Source: Nitrospira sp. (GTDB taxonomy: Bacteria > Nitrospirota > Nitrospiria > Nitrospirales > Nitrospiraceae). Taken from it: a stretch of 13,122 nt of DNA. The translations under genes were made by a program, and so were the position numbers. Location of the stretch: positions 5,462 through 18,583 of the forward strand of contig JABMDE010000074.1 of NCBI GenBank assembly GCA_015904055.1. The letters run 5' to 3'. Under the pieces are notes generated by a model. That model worked only from the letters and a program-made list of their open reading frames with translations. It did not search any database and was not told the DNA's origin. Within the stretch, counting starts at the first letter, position 1, and the number at the start of each line of letters is the position of its first letter. Below are positions 1 to 7,023 of the stretch, in pieces.

Positions 1-138
1 GAAAGCGGCATCCGTTCGCGCGCTGATGTTGTGAAGCTTGCCGAGGCGGGGATCCACGCTATGCTGGTGGGAGAGTCGCTGATTAAGTCGGATGATATCG
101 GCAAGAAGGTAGAAGAGTTGCGGGGAGCTTCTGCGTGA
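1..138 (+). CDS. trpC: Indole-3-glycerol-phosphate synthase, C-terminal end (partial)
   Basis: Only the last 45 codons are in the window; the gene begins upstream. TrpC closes the indole ring, converting CdRP to indole-3-glycerol phosphate, the substrate of the TrpA subunit encoded further on. The visible part opens with ESGIRSRADV and ends with AMLVGESLIKSDD. These match the TrpC (βα)8-barrel phosphate-binding end, where E-S-G-I and L-V-G-E-S-L are characteristic. The reading frame is open from base 1 and stops at TGA 136-138. It is followed on the same strand by trpF, trpB and trpA, which supports the call. The stop codon lies inside the left arm of a 16-bp inverted repeat. Confidence 0.9.
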   Translation, partial: ESGIRSRADVVKLAEAGIHAMLVGESLIKSDDIGKKVEELRGASA

Positions 139-220
139 AGCGTATCTCGTATTTCGTATCTCGCAAACAAAGATGAAAGGCACTCTCTTTCCATCTTGCG
201 CTTCACGAGATACGCTTCAC
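135..220. repeat. Inverted-repeat hairpin with CGTATCTCG motifs between trpC and trpF
   Basis: A perfect 16-bp inverted repeat has arms 135-150 (GTGAAGCGTATCTCGT) and 205-220. The nonamer CGTATCTCG occurs at 141-149 and 155-163, and in reverse complement at 206-214. The interior (about 162-200) can pair further, because CGCA..AGATG..GAAAG faces CTTTC.CATCTT.GCG. The left arm contains the trpC stop codon. No long T-tract follows, so a simple intrinsic terminator is doubtful. An mRNA-stabilising or polarity-setting hairpin, or a REP-like repeat, fits better. I recall similar motifs between genes in Nitrospira genomes, but cannot confirm that here. Confidence 0.75.
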
Positions 221-291
221 GGTTGACGGGGGACGAAGTGATAGCAGCACGTATATGAATACGGCAGCGTAAGAGGAGATTCAGGAATTCC

Positions 292-921
292 GTGAAGGTC
301 AAAATTTGCGGCATTACTAACGTTGAAGACGCGCAGGTTGCGGTTGCAGCCGGAGCGGACGCGCTTGGCTTTGTGATGTATGCCAAGAGCCCACGCTGTG
401 TGAAGCCGGCTGTGGCGAGCGCGATCATCGCAGATCTTCCGCCTTTCGTCCTGCCGATCGGCGTATTCGTCAATGAAGATGCCGGCATGGTTCGAAAGCT
501 TATGGACGAATGTGGATTCGCATTAGCCCAACTGCATGGGGATGAATCCGCTTCCTATTGCGAGCATTTTGGCCGTCCGGCGCTCAAAGCGATTCGCTTG
601 AAAGACCGCACGGCGTTTCTTGCCCTGGCCGAATTTCATGGGCGGGCCAACATGCGTGGGTTCGTGATCGATGCATTTGGAGAGCACGCATATGGCGGCA
701 CTGGGCAGACTGTCGATTGGGCATTGGCGGCAGAGGTGGCACGGGCGGCGCCGATTCTGTTGGCAGGCGGCCTGACGCCGTTGAACGTGGCCGAGGCGAT
801 CCGGCAGGTGCGACCCTACGGAGTCGATGTGAGCAGTGGGGTAGAGCAGAGTCCTGGGAAAAAAGATCCGGACAAAGTGAAGGCGTTTATTCAAGCGGCG
901 AGACTTGTGCCGGCAGAATAA
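292..921 (+). CDS. trpF: Phosphoribosylanthranilate isomerase
   Basis: TrpF isomerises N-(5'-phosphoribosyl)anthranilate to CdRP in cytosolic tryptophan synthesis. The 209-residue product has the usual length for a stand-alone TrpF. It starts MKVKICGIT with the catalytic general base Cys6. [10 protein letters not shown] and SPR follow at 21-34, and the general-acid Asp127 lies in [14 protein letters not shown], followed by GTGQTVDW. The phosphate-binding LLAGGL and VDVSSGVE motifs are near the C-terminus. Translation begins at GTG 292. AGAGGAGAT at 272-280 is the likely ribosome site, at slightly long spacing. trpC lies 153 bp upstream and trpB begins 43 bp downstream, so the three are probably co-transcribed. 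Confidence 0.95.
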   Translation: MKVKICGITNVEDAQVAVAAGADALGFVMYAKSPRCVKPAVASAIIADLPPFVLPIGVFVNEDAGMVRKLMDECGFALAQLHGDESASYCEHFGRPALKAIRLKDRTAFLALAEFHGRANMRGFVIDAFGEHAYGGTGQTVDWALAAEVARAAPILLAGGLTPLNVAEAIRQVRPYGVDVSSGVEQSPGKKDPDKVKAFIQAARLVPAE

Positions 922-964
922 GCACAACTATACTGCTGGCGATTCATTGGGAGGAGTTGTTTGC

Positions 965-2158
965 ATGTCAATGCTTCCAGATACCCATGGCCGGTTCGGA
1001 CCCTATGGTGGCCGGTATGTGCCGGAAACCCTCATGCCCGCGTTGCTTGAGCTGGAGGAGGAGTACGCCAAAGCCAAGAAAGACCGCCGCTTCAAGGCAG
1101 ACCTTGCCTACTATCTGAAAGAGTATGTCGGGCGTCCGACCAGTCTCTACCGTGCTGATCGGCTGACCAAGAAATTAGGCGGTGCTAAGATTTATCTGAA
1201 GCGGGAAGACCTCTGCCATACCGGTGCCCATAAGATCAACAATGCCATCGGACAAGTGCTGTTGGCCCTGCGTATGAAAAAGCGCCGAATCATTGCCGAA
1301 ACAGGTGCCGGCCAGCATGGTGTCGCTACTGCGACGGCAGCCGCGATGTTTGGCCTGGAATGCGAAGTCTACATGGGTACCGAAGATATGCAACGCCAGG
1401 CGTTGAATGTCTTCCGTATGCGGTTACTCGGTTCGAAAGTGACGGGCGTCGATGCCGGCAGTCGAACCCTCAAGGATGCCATCAGTGAAGCGATGCGCGA
1501 TTGGACGACGAATGTGCGGACCACCCATTACATTCTTGGGTCAGTCTTAGGGGCGCATCCCTATCCGATGATGATCCGGGATTTCCAGGCGATTATCGGG
1601 AAAGAAGCACGGAAACAAATTCTGGCTGCGGAGGGGAAGCTGCCGGAGTATCTCGTTGCCTGTGTTGGGGGCGGGAGCAATTCCATCGGGCTGTTCCATG
1701 CGTTTCTGGGTGACCGCAAGGTGAAGATGGTCGGGGTGGAAGCCGGAGGGAGTGGGATTGTGAGCGGCAAACATGCAGCCAGGTTTTCCGGCGGGAAGCC
1801 GGGTGTCTTGCAAGGGACCATGACCTATCTGTTGCAGGACGAGAACGGGCAGATCAATTTGACCCATTCCGTCTCGGCCGGATTGGATTACGCGGCAGTT
1901 GGACCGGAGCACAGTCTCTATCATGACCAAGGCCGGATCGAATACAGCTATGCAACAGACGATGAAGCGATGGCCGCCTTTGATCTCCTGGCACGTGAGG
2001 AAGGCATCATGCCTGCGCTCGAAAGCGCCCATGCTATTGCGCACGTCGTCAAGCTGGCCCCAAAGTTGAGAAAATCACAGGTGATCATTGCCAACCTGTC
2101 CGGCCGCGGGGATAAAGATGTCCAGCAAGTGGCCAGGATGCGAGGGGTGGAGTTATGA
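965..2158 (+). CDS. trpB: Tryptophan synthase β chain
   Basis: TrpB is the PLP-dependent subunit that condenses indole with L-serine to give tryptophan. It works as an α2β2 complex with TrpA. The 397-residue product is a typical TrpB1. It begins with [19 protein letters not shown]. The PLP lysine is Lys90 in [24 protein letters not shown] follows, and the phosphate-cupping [10 protein letters not shown] lies mid-protein. [14 protein letters not shown] and [10 protein letters not shown] come later. A longer frame is open from 905, but ATG 965 is preferred: a strong GGGAGGAG at 949-956 sits 8 nt upstream and the family N-terminus starts there. The stop overlaps the trpA start (ATGA), which implies translational coupling. 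Confidence 0.97.
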   Translation: MSMLPDTHGRFGPYGGRYVPETLMPALLELEEEYAKAKKDRRFKADLAYYLKEYVGRPTSLYRADRLTKKLGGAKIYLKREDLCHTGAHKINNAIGQVLLALRMKKRRIIAETGAGQHGVATATAAAMFGLECEVYMGTEDMQRQALNVFRMRLLGSKVTGVDAGSRTLKDAISEAMRDWTTNVRTTHYILGSVLGAHPYPMMIRDFQAIIGKEARKQILAAEGKLPEYLVACVGGGSNSIGLFHAFLGDRKVKMVGVEAGGSGIVSGKHAARFSGGKPGVLQGTMTYLLQDENGQINLTHSVSAGLDYAAVGPEHSLYHDQGRIEYSYATDDEAMAAFDLLAREEGIMPALESAHAIAHVVKLAPKLRKSQVIIANLSGRGDKDVQQVARMRGVEL

Positions 2159-2934
2159 GCGGTCGGCTGGAAACCACGTTTCAACGATTGCGCGACAAGA
2201 AAGAGAAAGCGCTCATTGCCTATCTCATGGCGGGGGACCCAGGATTGGCTGAGACAGAACAGCTGGTCGTGGCCTTAGAACAGGCGGGCGCCGATATTAT
2301 TGAATTAGGCGTGCCCTTCTCGGACCCGATCGCTGACGGGCCGATCATTCAGCAAGCCGCCGAGCGGGGATTGAAGAGCGGTACAACACCCTCGCTCAGG
2401 AAGCAGACGAACATTCCCATCGTGTTGATGCTGTACTACAACAGCATCCATGCCATGGGCTGTGAACAGTTTTGCAAGGCTGCAACAGTTGCCGGAGTGG
2501 ATGGGTTGATTGTCCCCGATATGCCGCCGGATGAAGCGGGACCGCTTAAGGGCCCGGCCGATGCCGCAGGCCTGCCGCTTATTTTTCTGTTGGCACCGAC
2601 CAGCACGCCCAGTCGGCGAAAGCTGGTGGCGGAAGAATCACACGGGTTTGTCTATTATGTCTCGTTGACCGGCATTACCGGGGCGAAGCTCAGCAATGTG
2701 ACGGACATCCAACAGAATGTGAAGAAGCTCAAGAAAGTCTCCGCATCGCCTGTTGCCGTCGGCTTCGGCGTGGCGACGCCGGAGGATGCTGCGCAGGTCT
2801 CCAAAATGGCCGATGGCGTGATCGTCGGCAGTGCTATCGTGAAACGGATCGCCTCCCACCAACAGGATCCCGGAATGGTCGGCCACGTCGCCGAGTTTGT
2901 TCGATCATTGAAAGTTGCGATGGCGCCGGCCTAG
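2155..2934 (+). CDS. trpA: Tryptophan synthase α chain (apparently shortened internally)
   Basis: TrpA splits indole-3-glycerol phosphate into glyceraldehyde-3-phosphate and indole, which is channelled to TrpB. The catalytic acids are present as Glu50 and Asp61 in [16 protein letters not shown]. The C-terminal phosphate-binding motifs [11 protein letters not shown] and [10 protein letters not shown] are intact. The protein has 259 residues, against 268 in Salmonella TrpA. By recall, a typical TrpA has about 20 residues between the conserved A-x-G-x-T and the I-P-I strand. Here the sequence runs [15 protein letters not shown] (76-90), so about 9-10 residues of an α-helix seem to be missing, in frame. 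The start overlaps the trpB stop by 4 bp. It is the last trp gene visible. Activity is likely but not certain, given the gap. Confidence 0.93.
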   Translation: MSGRLETTFQRLRDKKEKALIAYLMAGDPGLAETEQLVVALEQAGADIIELGVPFSDPIADGPIIQQAAERGLKSGTTPSLRKQTNIPIVLMLYYNSIHAMGCEQFCKAATVAGVDGLIVPDMPPDEAGPLKGPADAAGLPLIFLLAPTSTPSRRKLVAEESHGFVYYVSLTGITGAKLSNVTDIQQNVKKLKKVSASPVAVGFGVATPEDAAQVSKMADGVIVGSAIVKRIASHQQDPGMVGHVAEFVRSLKVAMAPA

Positions 2935-2964
2935 TTAGCTACACGGGGATAGGCTCTTCGTTTC

Positions 2965-2993
2965 TTGTCCTCGTAATAGTGACGGCGTAAGAT
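2965..2993 (+). promoter_or_regulatory. Possible σ70-type promoter for the mntA-hepT pair
   Basis: TTGTCC at 2965-2970 and TAAGAT at 2988-2993 are separated by 17 bp. Each matches 4 of 6 consensus bases. The site lies between the trpA stop and the mntA ATG at 3036, leaving a leader of about 35 nt. This is a pattern match only. Read-through from the trp operon is also possible, since no clear terminator is visible after trpA. Confidence 0.3.
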
Positions 2994-3035
2994 AGCATCG
3001 ATTAACTGTGCGTGCCGGCTATAGTCAGGGACATC

Positions 3036-3455
3036 ATGAAGACAGTCCTCCATACCATTCGCCCAGAGCAGCGAGAAGATGTGCTGGCGAAGCTCCGTGT
3101 TGAATTGGCACGGGTATCAGGGCTGCGCTTTGCCTATGTGTATGGGTCGGTGCTTGAGTCCGACAGAGTTCATGACGTGGATGTTGGAATTTTTCTTGAT
3201 GAGACGACGGGCGCACAGCAGATGAACATGATGGATACTCTCTCGGTAACACTTTCAGCCGCTGTGGGATTGCCGGTTGATATTCGGGTGCTCAATGAGG
3301 CGCCGCTGCCGTTCCTCTACCATGTGCTGCGAGGGAAGCTGGTACTGTGTCGAGACGAGACCTTCTTGACCGATATGCTGGAAGATGTCGCCCGTCGCTA
3401 CCTTGACCTTGCCCCGTTCCTCCGCAACGGTACGAAGGAAGCCTTCGCCGCATGA
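3036..3455 (+). CDS. mntA: MntA-like minimal nucleotidyltransferase (antitoxin)
   Basis: This 139-residue protein belongs to the minimal nucleotidyltransferase (MNT) fold. The core reads FAYVYGSVLESDRVHDVDVG. Gly37-Ser38 and the metal-binding Asp47 and Asp49 (D-V-D) are visible, and Asp82 in PVDIRVL is the probable third acid. In characterised HepT/MntA pairs, MntA neutralises the HEPN toxin by transferring AMP to a tyrosine near its active site; that role is inferred here from the partner gene. Eight residues separate GS from D-x-D, fewer than in the GS-x10-DxD form I recall for Shewanella MntA. A GTG at 3012 is in frame, but ATG 3036 has a better ribosome site (AGGGA at about 3027-3031). 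The stop codon overlaps the start of the next gene by 4 bp. Confidence 0.85.
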   Translation: MKTVLHTIRPEQREDVLAKLRVELARVSGLRFAYVYGSVLESDRVHDVDVGIFLDETTGAQQMNMMDTLSVTLSAAVGLPVDIRVLNEAPLPFLYHVLRGKLVLCRDETFLTDMLEDVARRYLDLAPFLRNGTKEAFAA

Positions 3456-3868
3456 GCCTGAATCCGGACCTCATCCGGGCACGGTGTGTTGAAATCGACA
3501 CATCGTTGATCCGGCTTGAAGAGATCGGCCGTCTGTCTCGCGAGACATTTCTTTCCGACCAAGACACTCTTGATGTGGCCTGCTATCGATTGCTGATCGC
3601 GATTGAGGCCGCGTTGGCCCTGTGCTTTCATGTGTCAGCGAAACGACTGCATCACGTACCCGAAGAATATGCAGGTTGCTTCGCTACGCTGGAACAGGCA
3701 GGACTCATCCCCGCGGATCTTTCCAGCCGCCTACAGCAGATGGCGCGCTTCAGAAATCTGCTCGTTCATGTGTACTGGAAGGTCGACTACGGGCAGGTAT
3801 ATGACGTCATCACGACTCGACTTGAAGATTTACGTGCATTCCGCACAGCCATGGCCGGCTTGATCTGA
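3452..3868 (+). CDS. hepT: HepT-like HEPN ribonuclease toxin
   Basis: This 138-residue, mostly helical protein carries the HEPN RNase signature R-x4-H as RNLLVH (Arg101, His106). It is followed by Tyr108, giving the R-x4-H-x-Y arrangement in which MntA AMPylates the tyrosine. Other family-like parts are an N-terminal helix with EIDTSLIRLEEI and the central ACYRLLIAIEAAL. The expected activity is RNA cleavage causing growth arrest when not inactivated by MntA. The active residues are intact, so the toxin looks potentially functional. Its ATG overlaps the mntA stop (ATGA), so the two are coupled. The antitoxin gene comes first, as is common for such modules. An accessory patch begins about 20 bp after it. 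Confidence 0.88.
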   Translation: MSLNPDLIRARCVEIDTSLIRLEEIGRLSRETFLSDQDTLDVACYRLLIAIEAALALCFHVSAKRLHHVPEEYAGCFATLEQAGLIPADLSSRLQQMARFRNLLVHVYWKVDYGQVYDVITTRLEDLRAFRTAMAGLI

Positions 3869-3965
3869 TTTTCTGAGTTTGTTGGGGGCGGGCAAGATCT
3901 ATATGGAAACATGGCGCGGTGGTTGAAGGTGTACAGGATTTTCCAGATGGCGGTTGACTCACGAT

Positions 3966-3979
3966 ACAAGATCTGACCC
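3966..3979 (+). repeat. Left arm of 14-bp inverted repeat (ACAAGATCTGACCC)
   Basis: This is the exact reverse complement of 4944-4957. The two arms enclose the unrecognised gene at 4157-4918, and the right arm lies 33 bp upstream of the RAYT transposase start. The pattern GGGTCAGATCTTG is one I recall next to Y1/REP-associated transposase genes in several bacteria. That makes it a candidate RAYT-recognised sequence, by inference. Confidence 0.7.
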
Positions 3980-4031
3980 CAATTTGTTTTCCAATTTGTC
4001 AATTTGTGTGACCCCAATTTTCCAATTTGAC
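3975..4031 (+). repeat. Cluster of GACCCCAATTT / CCAATTTG direct repeats
   Basis: GACCCCAATTT begins at 3975 and again at 4010, a 35-bp period. Within the block CCAATTTG occurs at 3979-3986, 3991-3998 and 4022-4029, with the variants TCAATTTG at 3999-4006 and CCAATTTT at 4014-4021. The block directly follows the left arm of the 14-bp inverted repeat. It could be repeated transposase recognition sequence or decayed copies of an element end. Its function is unknown. Confidence 0.65.
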
Positions 4032-4156
4032 TGCTATTCCGACTAGCTGCCCGGTTGAACTCTTGGACAAGCGTTGGATTTTCAAGTAACCTGGGCTTTG
4101 TATCGAAACACTTTTGAAACGACATTGTATAGCATAAGCGCCCTGCAGTAAGGGAT

Positions 4157-4918
4157 TTGTTAAGCAGATATAAAAAAATGTTTGGGAACTTACGAGGCTG
4201 GTGGCGACGTGCGAGCAAAAAGAAGAAGCGAGCCACAGCTGTGGCAATCGTCTCACTGTTTGTAACGTCCACGTTCCTCGGATGGCATTTGGGTCGCCTC
4301 TACTCCCCGAACTACGCCACAGAAGAGGCGGCTTCTATGTTTATCGCGTCGAACTTAATAATTGATAAGGAAGACGATAATGACCTATGGCTTTCCGTAA
4401 AAGCGGGTTTCGCAACGTATCAATATAAATTGAGCTCTCGCTCGGTTGAAGTTCGTCTGCCTCCCGCCCATGTAATAGCTGGGCGCAAGCCGCCACCGCG
4501 GGACGCATTGAAGGAACATGAGAAGCTACTGGAGTTGGCGGGCCTCGCTGCCGCACCTGCTGGGGTTGTCGGCGTGGTCAGCAAAGTAATGGACGTGGTT
4601 GAGACCGCAACTGCCCCAACTCGCAGGGCGGTGTATCTGGCGGCAGGCGCAGTGATTATTACTGGTGGGGGAATTGGACTTTACTTCGGTTACGTCGATT
4701 CTGTCGATTACGACAATCCTTCTTTTGTGAAGGGCCTTAAGGATGTTGATATGTGGCATAGCTTTGCCACAGGGATTCGATCGTGCAGGCTTTCGCTCAA
4801 GGCCATGGCGGTCCTCCAAGAAATTGACATTAAATATCTTGCCCAAAGATCTAAGAAACTTGAACCCGCAGTGACCTATTGTGATGGATTTTTAAAATGG
4901 GCAGGCGACAGATCATAG
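4157..4918 (+). CDS. Unrecognised protein with two predicted membrane segments
   Basis: I do not recognise a family. The frame gives up to 253 residues. A basic stretch (RRASKKKKR, 17-25) precedes a hydrophobic segment at about 26-46. A second strong hydrophobic, glycine-rich segment is at about 158-180 (RAVYLAAGAVIITGGGIG). Between them is a soluble part of about 110 residues with a proline-rich PPAHVIAGRKPPPRD, and a C-terminal part of about 70 residues contains Cys210 and Cys242. By the positive-inside rule the N-terminus is probably cytoplasmic. The start is uncertain: TTG 4157 or ATG 4178, neither with a good ribosome site. Codon use is more AT-rich than in the trp or cyd genes, suggesting transfer. 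It is enclosed by the 14-bp inverted repeat and may be cargo of the adjacent RAYT unit. Confidence 0.6.
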   Translation: MLSRYKKMFGNLRGWWRRASKKKKRATAVAIVSLFVTSTFLGWHLGRLYSPNYATEEAASMFIASNLIIDKEDDNDLWLSVKAGFATYQYKLSSRSVEVRLPPAHVIAGRKPPPRDALKEHEKLLELAGLAAAPAGVVGVVSKVMDVVETATAPTRRAVYLAAGAVIITGGGIGLYFGYVDSVDYDNPSFVKGLKDVDMWHSFATGIRSCRLSLKAMAVLQEIDIKYLAQRSKKLEPAVTYCDGFLKWAGDRS

Positions 4919-4943
4919 TAGGAGAGAGCGGGTCAAGTAAAAA

Positions 4944-4957
4944 GGGTCAGATCTTGT
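4944..4957 (-). repeat. Right arm of 14-bp inverted repeat (GGGTCAGATCTTGT)
   Basis: This is the perfect reverse complement of 3966-3979. It lies 25 bp after the stop of the unrecognised gene and 33 bp before the RAYT ATG. Arm-to-arm distance is 992 bp, counting both arms. Similarity does not extend beyond the 14 bp except for AT-rich flanks. Confidence 0.7.
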
Positions 4958-4990
4958 TTCTTGTATGGCTGGTAGGCTAGACTCCTCAGC

Positions 4991-5848
4991 ATGGCTCGAC
5001 CACTCCGTATTGAATTTCCTGGGGCGTTCTATCATGTGACCGCCCGGGGGAATGCTCGTCAGAACATCTTCCTGGATGACGAGGATCGACAGCAGTTTCT
5101 GGGGGTGCTGTCGCGCGTGGTCTCGCGGTTTCATTTCCTGCTGCATGCCTATTGTCTGATGGATAACCATTTCCACCTGGTGGTGGAAACGCCGGAGGCC
5201 AATTTATCCAAGGCCATGCGTCAGCTGAATGGCGTCTATACCCAAGCTTTCAACCGCCGCCATCAGCGGGTGGGGCATGTGCTCCAAGGTCGCTTCAAGG
5301 CGATCATCGTGGATCGAGACAGCTATCTCCTCGAACTCTGCCGGTATGTGGTGCTCAATCCGGTGCGGGCCAAGACCACCCGTAAGCCTGATAGTTATCT
5401 GTGGTCCAGCTATCGAGCGACCGCTGGACTCGCTCCCACGCCTCCCTATCTGACAATCGACTGGCTACTGTCTCAGTTTGGTCAGCAGCGTGTAGCCGCT
5501 CAAGGGAAGTATCAGACGTTTGTAGCGGAAGGAATCGGCCAAAGCTCACCATGGGAAGAGGTTCGCGGTCAGGTGCTTCTCGGGAGTGAGCGGTTTGTTG
5601 AACAGTTGTCACCTGGGCTACGGGACAAGCAACTGATGAAAGAGATTCCCCGACGGCAACGGTTTGCCGCCAGGCCGACGCTGAGCCAACTCTTTGGAAG
5701 CAAGACCAGGACCGACCTGGTGCGACGCAACGAAGCGATTCGTCGGGCGCATCTCGACCACGGCTATAGCCTCTCGGAGATCGGCCATGCCGTGGGATTG
5801 CACTATGCGACGATCAGTCGCATCGCGAATCCCCGAGCCATTGATTGA
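4991..5848 (+). CDS. REP-associated tyrosine transposase (RAYT, Y1/HUH family)
   Basis: RAYTs are HUH single-strand nucleases related to IS200/IS605 transposases; they are linked to the spread of REP palindromes and are usually single-copy, domesticated genes. The N-terminus MARPLRIEFPGAFYHVTARGN is typical. The metal-binding H-x-H is His60-Phe-His62 in CLMDNHFHLVVET. The likely nucleophile is Tyr83 in LNGVYTQAFNRRH, followed by GHVLQGRFKA and the conserved CRYVVLNPVRA. The C-terminal third is extra: at 258-280 (YSLSEIGHAVGLHYATISRI) it forms a helix-turn-helix of the DnaA-C-like kind seen in longer RAYTs. At 285 residues it looks full-length with an intact active site. The ATG has only a weak ribosome site. 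Repeat motifs lie on both sides. Confidence 0.92.
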   Translation: MARPLRIEFPGAFYHVTARGNARQNIFLDDEDRQQFLGVLSRVVSRFHFLLHAYCLMDNHFHLVVETPEANLSKAMRQLNGVYTQAFNRRHQRVGHVLQGRFKAIIVDRDSYLLELCRYVVLNPVRAKTTRKPDSYLWSSYRATAGLAPTPPYLTIDWLLSQFGQQRVAAQGKYQTFVAEGIGQSSPWEEVRGQVLLGSERFVEQLSPGLRDKQLMKEIPRRQRFAARPTLSQLFGSKTRTDLVRRNEAIRRAHLDHGYSLSEIGHAVGLHYATISRIANPRAID

Positions 5849-6291
5849 CACGCATAGAACACGATTTGAGGAAACCTGAAAAGGCAGCGGGAGTCTTTTT
5901 CATCCCTCCAAGAAAGTCTCCGGGAGAGAAAACGGGGACATCCTCAATTTCCAAGTAAGACCTGGTCTTCGACGCCCCAGCAGACGCTACGCCCTCTGGC
6001 CGTAGATCCTCCTCTCTAACTAACCATAGGCTCGCCCCACTCCGTCATTCGACCAATACCTTCTCTGAATGGGTGAATCAGCCAGCCATTCTTCCCATAG
6101 ATGACTGACAAAAGAACCGGCGTGAGTAGGCCGTTATCGTCGCACTGTCTGATCGAGACACACTGGTAACTTCGCTCATTTCTACTAGGACAATCCCTAG
6201 CTGTTTATTACTGCTTGTTATGAAATATCTGTGGCCCATTCAATTAATGATATAGAGTGGTCGTAGGAAGGAGCGACTACGGGAGGCCGTT
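5849..6291. other. Gene-poor spacer after the RAYT
   Basis: I see no supported gene in 443 bp. Near the RAYT end, the string CGGGGACATCCTCAATTT at 5933-5950 resembles sequences I recall flanking RAYT genes. It is followed by the small perfect palindrome AAGACC-T-GGTCTT at 5957-5969. Together these may mark the right edge of the RAYT unit. The last 60 bp are AT-rich and lead into the small membrane-protein gene, through a hairpin GTGGTCG (6257-6263) / CGACTAC (6274-6280) with one G-T pair just before its ribosome site. Confidence 0.5.
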
Positions 6292-6477
6292 ATGATAAGA
6301 GTCCGGAGCACGTTTCTCCAGCAGACATTTTCGACTATAACATTTGTCCTGGTGCTCGGTGCGCTATCGATGATCTGGCCCAGCATCGTGGCACTATTTC
6401 TCGGTGCATTCCTGCTGTTCCAAGCTTGCTGCATCGATCCGGCCATTACAGCGCTGCTACTCGACAGGAGTCGGTAA
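6292..6477 (+). CDS. Small hydrophobic membrane protein (61 residues)
   Basis: The ATG is preceded by a good ribosome site, GGGAGG at 6281-6286, which is the main reason to accept so short a gene. The peptide has a charged N-terminus (MIRVRS), hydrophobic segments spanning about residues 13-47 (enough for two short helices around Trp29-Pro30), then ACCIDPAITALLLDRSR. The ending G-A-F-L-L-F-Q-A-C-C-x-D-P-A-I-x-A-L-L is faintly like the YgaP-type/DUF2892 small inner-membrane domain (G-x-x-L-L...C-P-x-x-x-L-L), but I would not assign that family. It appears monocistronic. Function is unknown. Confidence 0.5.
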   Translation: MIRVRSTFLQQTFSTITFVLVLGALSMIWPSIVALFLGAFLLFQACCIDPAITALLLDRSR

Positions 6478-6583
6478 GTTGTCGATCGTCTTCGCCTCTT
6501 TTTAGCCACCCGGTCTTTAGCTGAACGGCAATGTGGGCATGATGGGGTGCGCTGTTTAGCGGTTCATCCCAATCCGCTCAGTG

Positions 6584-6973
6584 CTATGGTCCATTTTCAT
6601 CGAGGCTGTGGATGATCACGGCGCGGCCATGGTGATCGAGCCAGCATTGAATGTGGTCGCCTACATGGGCCGGTCGGTCGATCCTGGTATGTTGATCATG
6701 CGGAATACGGATGTCCTTCCCTTGTGCATCTCGGATCAGATACGCGGCGCCTTCCAAAGCCTGCACTTGGCCGATCACTGACAGAGCGGTGGGTTCCCCG
6801 GACGACTGAACGGTACGCTGTTGTGCGGCGCCCAAGGTCCCGGACACGATCCCACGTCCGAGATACTCCTGTGCGGAAGGCCCTGACACTGAAGAGTGGA
6901 CACAGCCCGTTGCCAGAGTCAACATGGATGGAAGCCATATCGCACGTCGTAATGTCATGAGGACAGGCATCAT
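6584..6973 (-). CDS. Small putative exported lipoprotein
   Basis: The 129-residue product starts MMPVLMTLRRAIWLPSMLTL with a basic n-region and hydrophobic core ending in ATGC. Cys24 is therefore a plausible lipidation site, though the lipobox is not ideal. The C-terminal half (about 65-125) is a compact β-rich domain: VIGQVQALEGAAYLIRDAQGKDIRI, then a VGDHIQCWLDHHGRAVII ending. G-x-V-x-x-x-E-G / V-G-D-x-I repeats of this sort occur in small secreted proteins I recall from Nitrospira; no biochemical role is known to me. The frame extends to a GTG at 6985, but that GTG is part of the GGAGG ribosome site, so ATG 6973 is chosen. It is divergent from cydAB. Confidence 0.6.
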   Translation of the reverse strand: MMPVLMTLRRAIWLPSMLTLATGCVHSSVSGPSAQEYLGRGIVSGTLGAAQQRTVQSSGEPTALSVIGQVQALEGAAYLIRDAQGKDIRIPHDQHTRIDRPAHVGDHIQCWLDHHGRAVIIHSLDENGP

Positions 6974-7023
6974 AAAGACCTCCACCTATAAAAGGATGAG
7001 TGCAGTATGAGCCTAGCATGATG

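Larger units (their letters stand above)
3869..4156. other. AT-rich intergenic stretch with short repeats
   Basis: No gene is supported in these 288 bp. The stretch contains the left arm of the 14-bp inverted repeat (3966-3979), a partial copy of it (CAAGATCT at 3893-3900), and a cluster of CCAATTT-type repeats at 3979-4029. The 3' part (4100-4156) is AT-rich and could hold the promoter of the next gene, but I see no convincing -35/-10 pair. Confidence 0.5.

Noticed and set aside
1547..2044. Long open frame on the minus strand inside trpB
   Set aside because: It is antisense to a complete, well-conserved TrpB, with no ribosome site or recognisable protein.
3975..4031. CRISPR-like array
   Set aside because: The repeat units are only 8-11 bp, spacing is irregular, no spacers of regular length exist and no cas genes are present.
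3787..4272. Minus-strand frame spanning hepT's end and the RAYT-associated repeats
   Set aside because: Its sequence is low in protein-like character and crosses repeats and two genes on the other strand.
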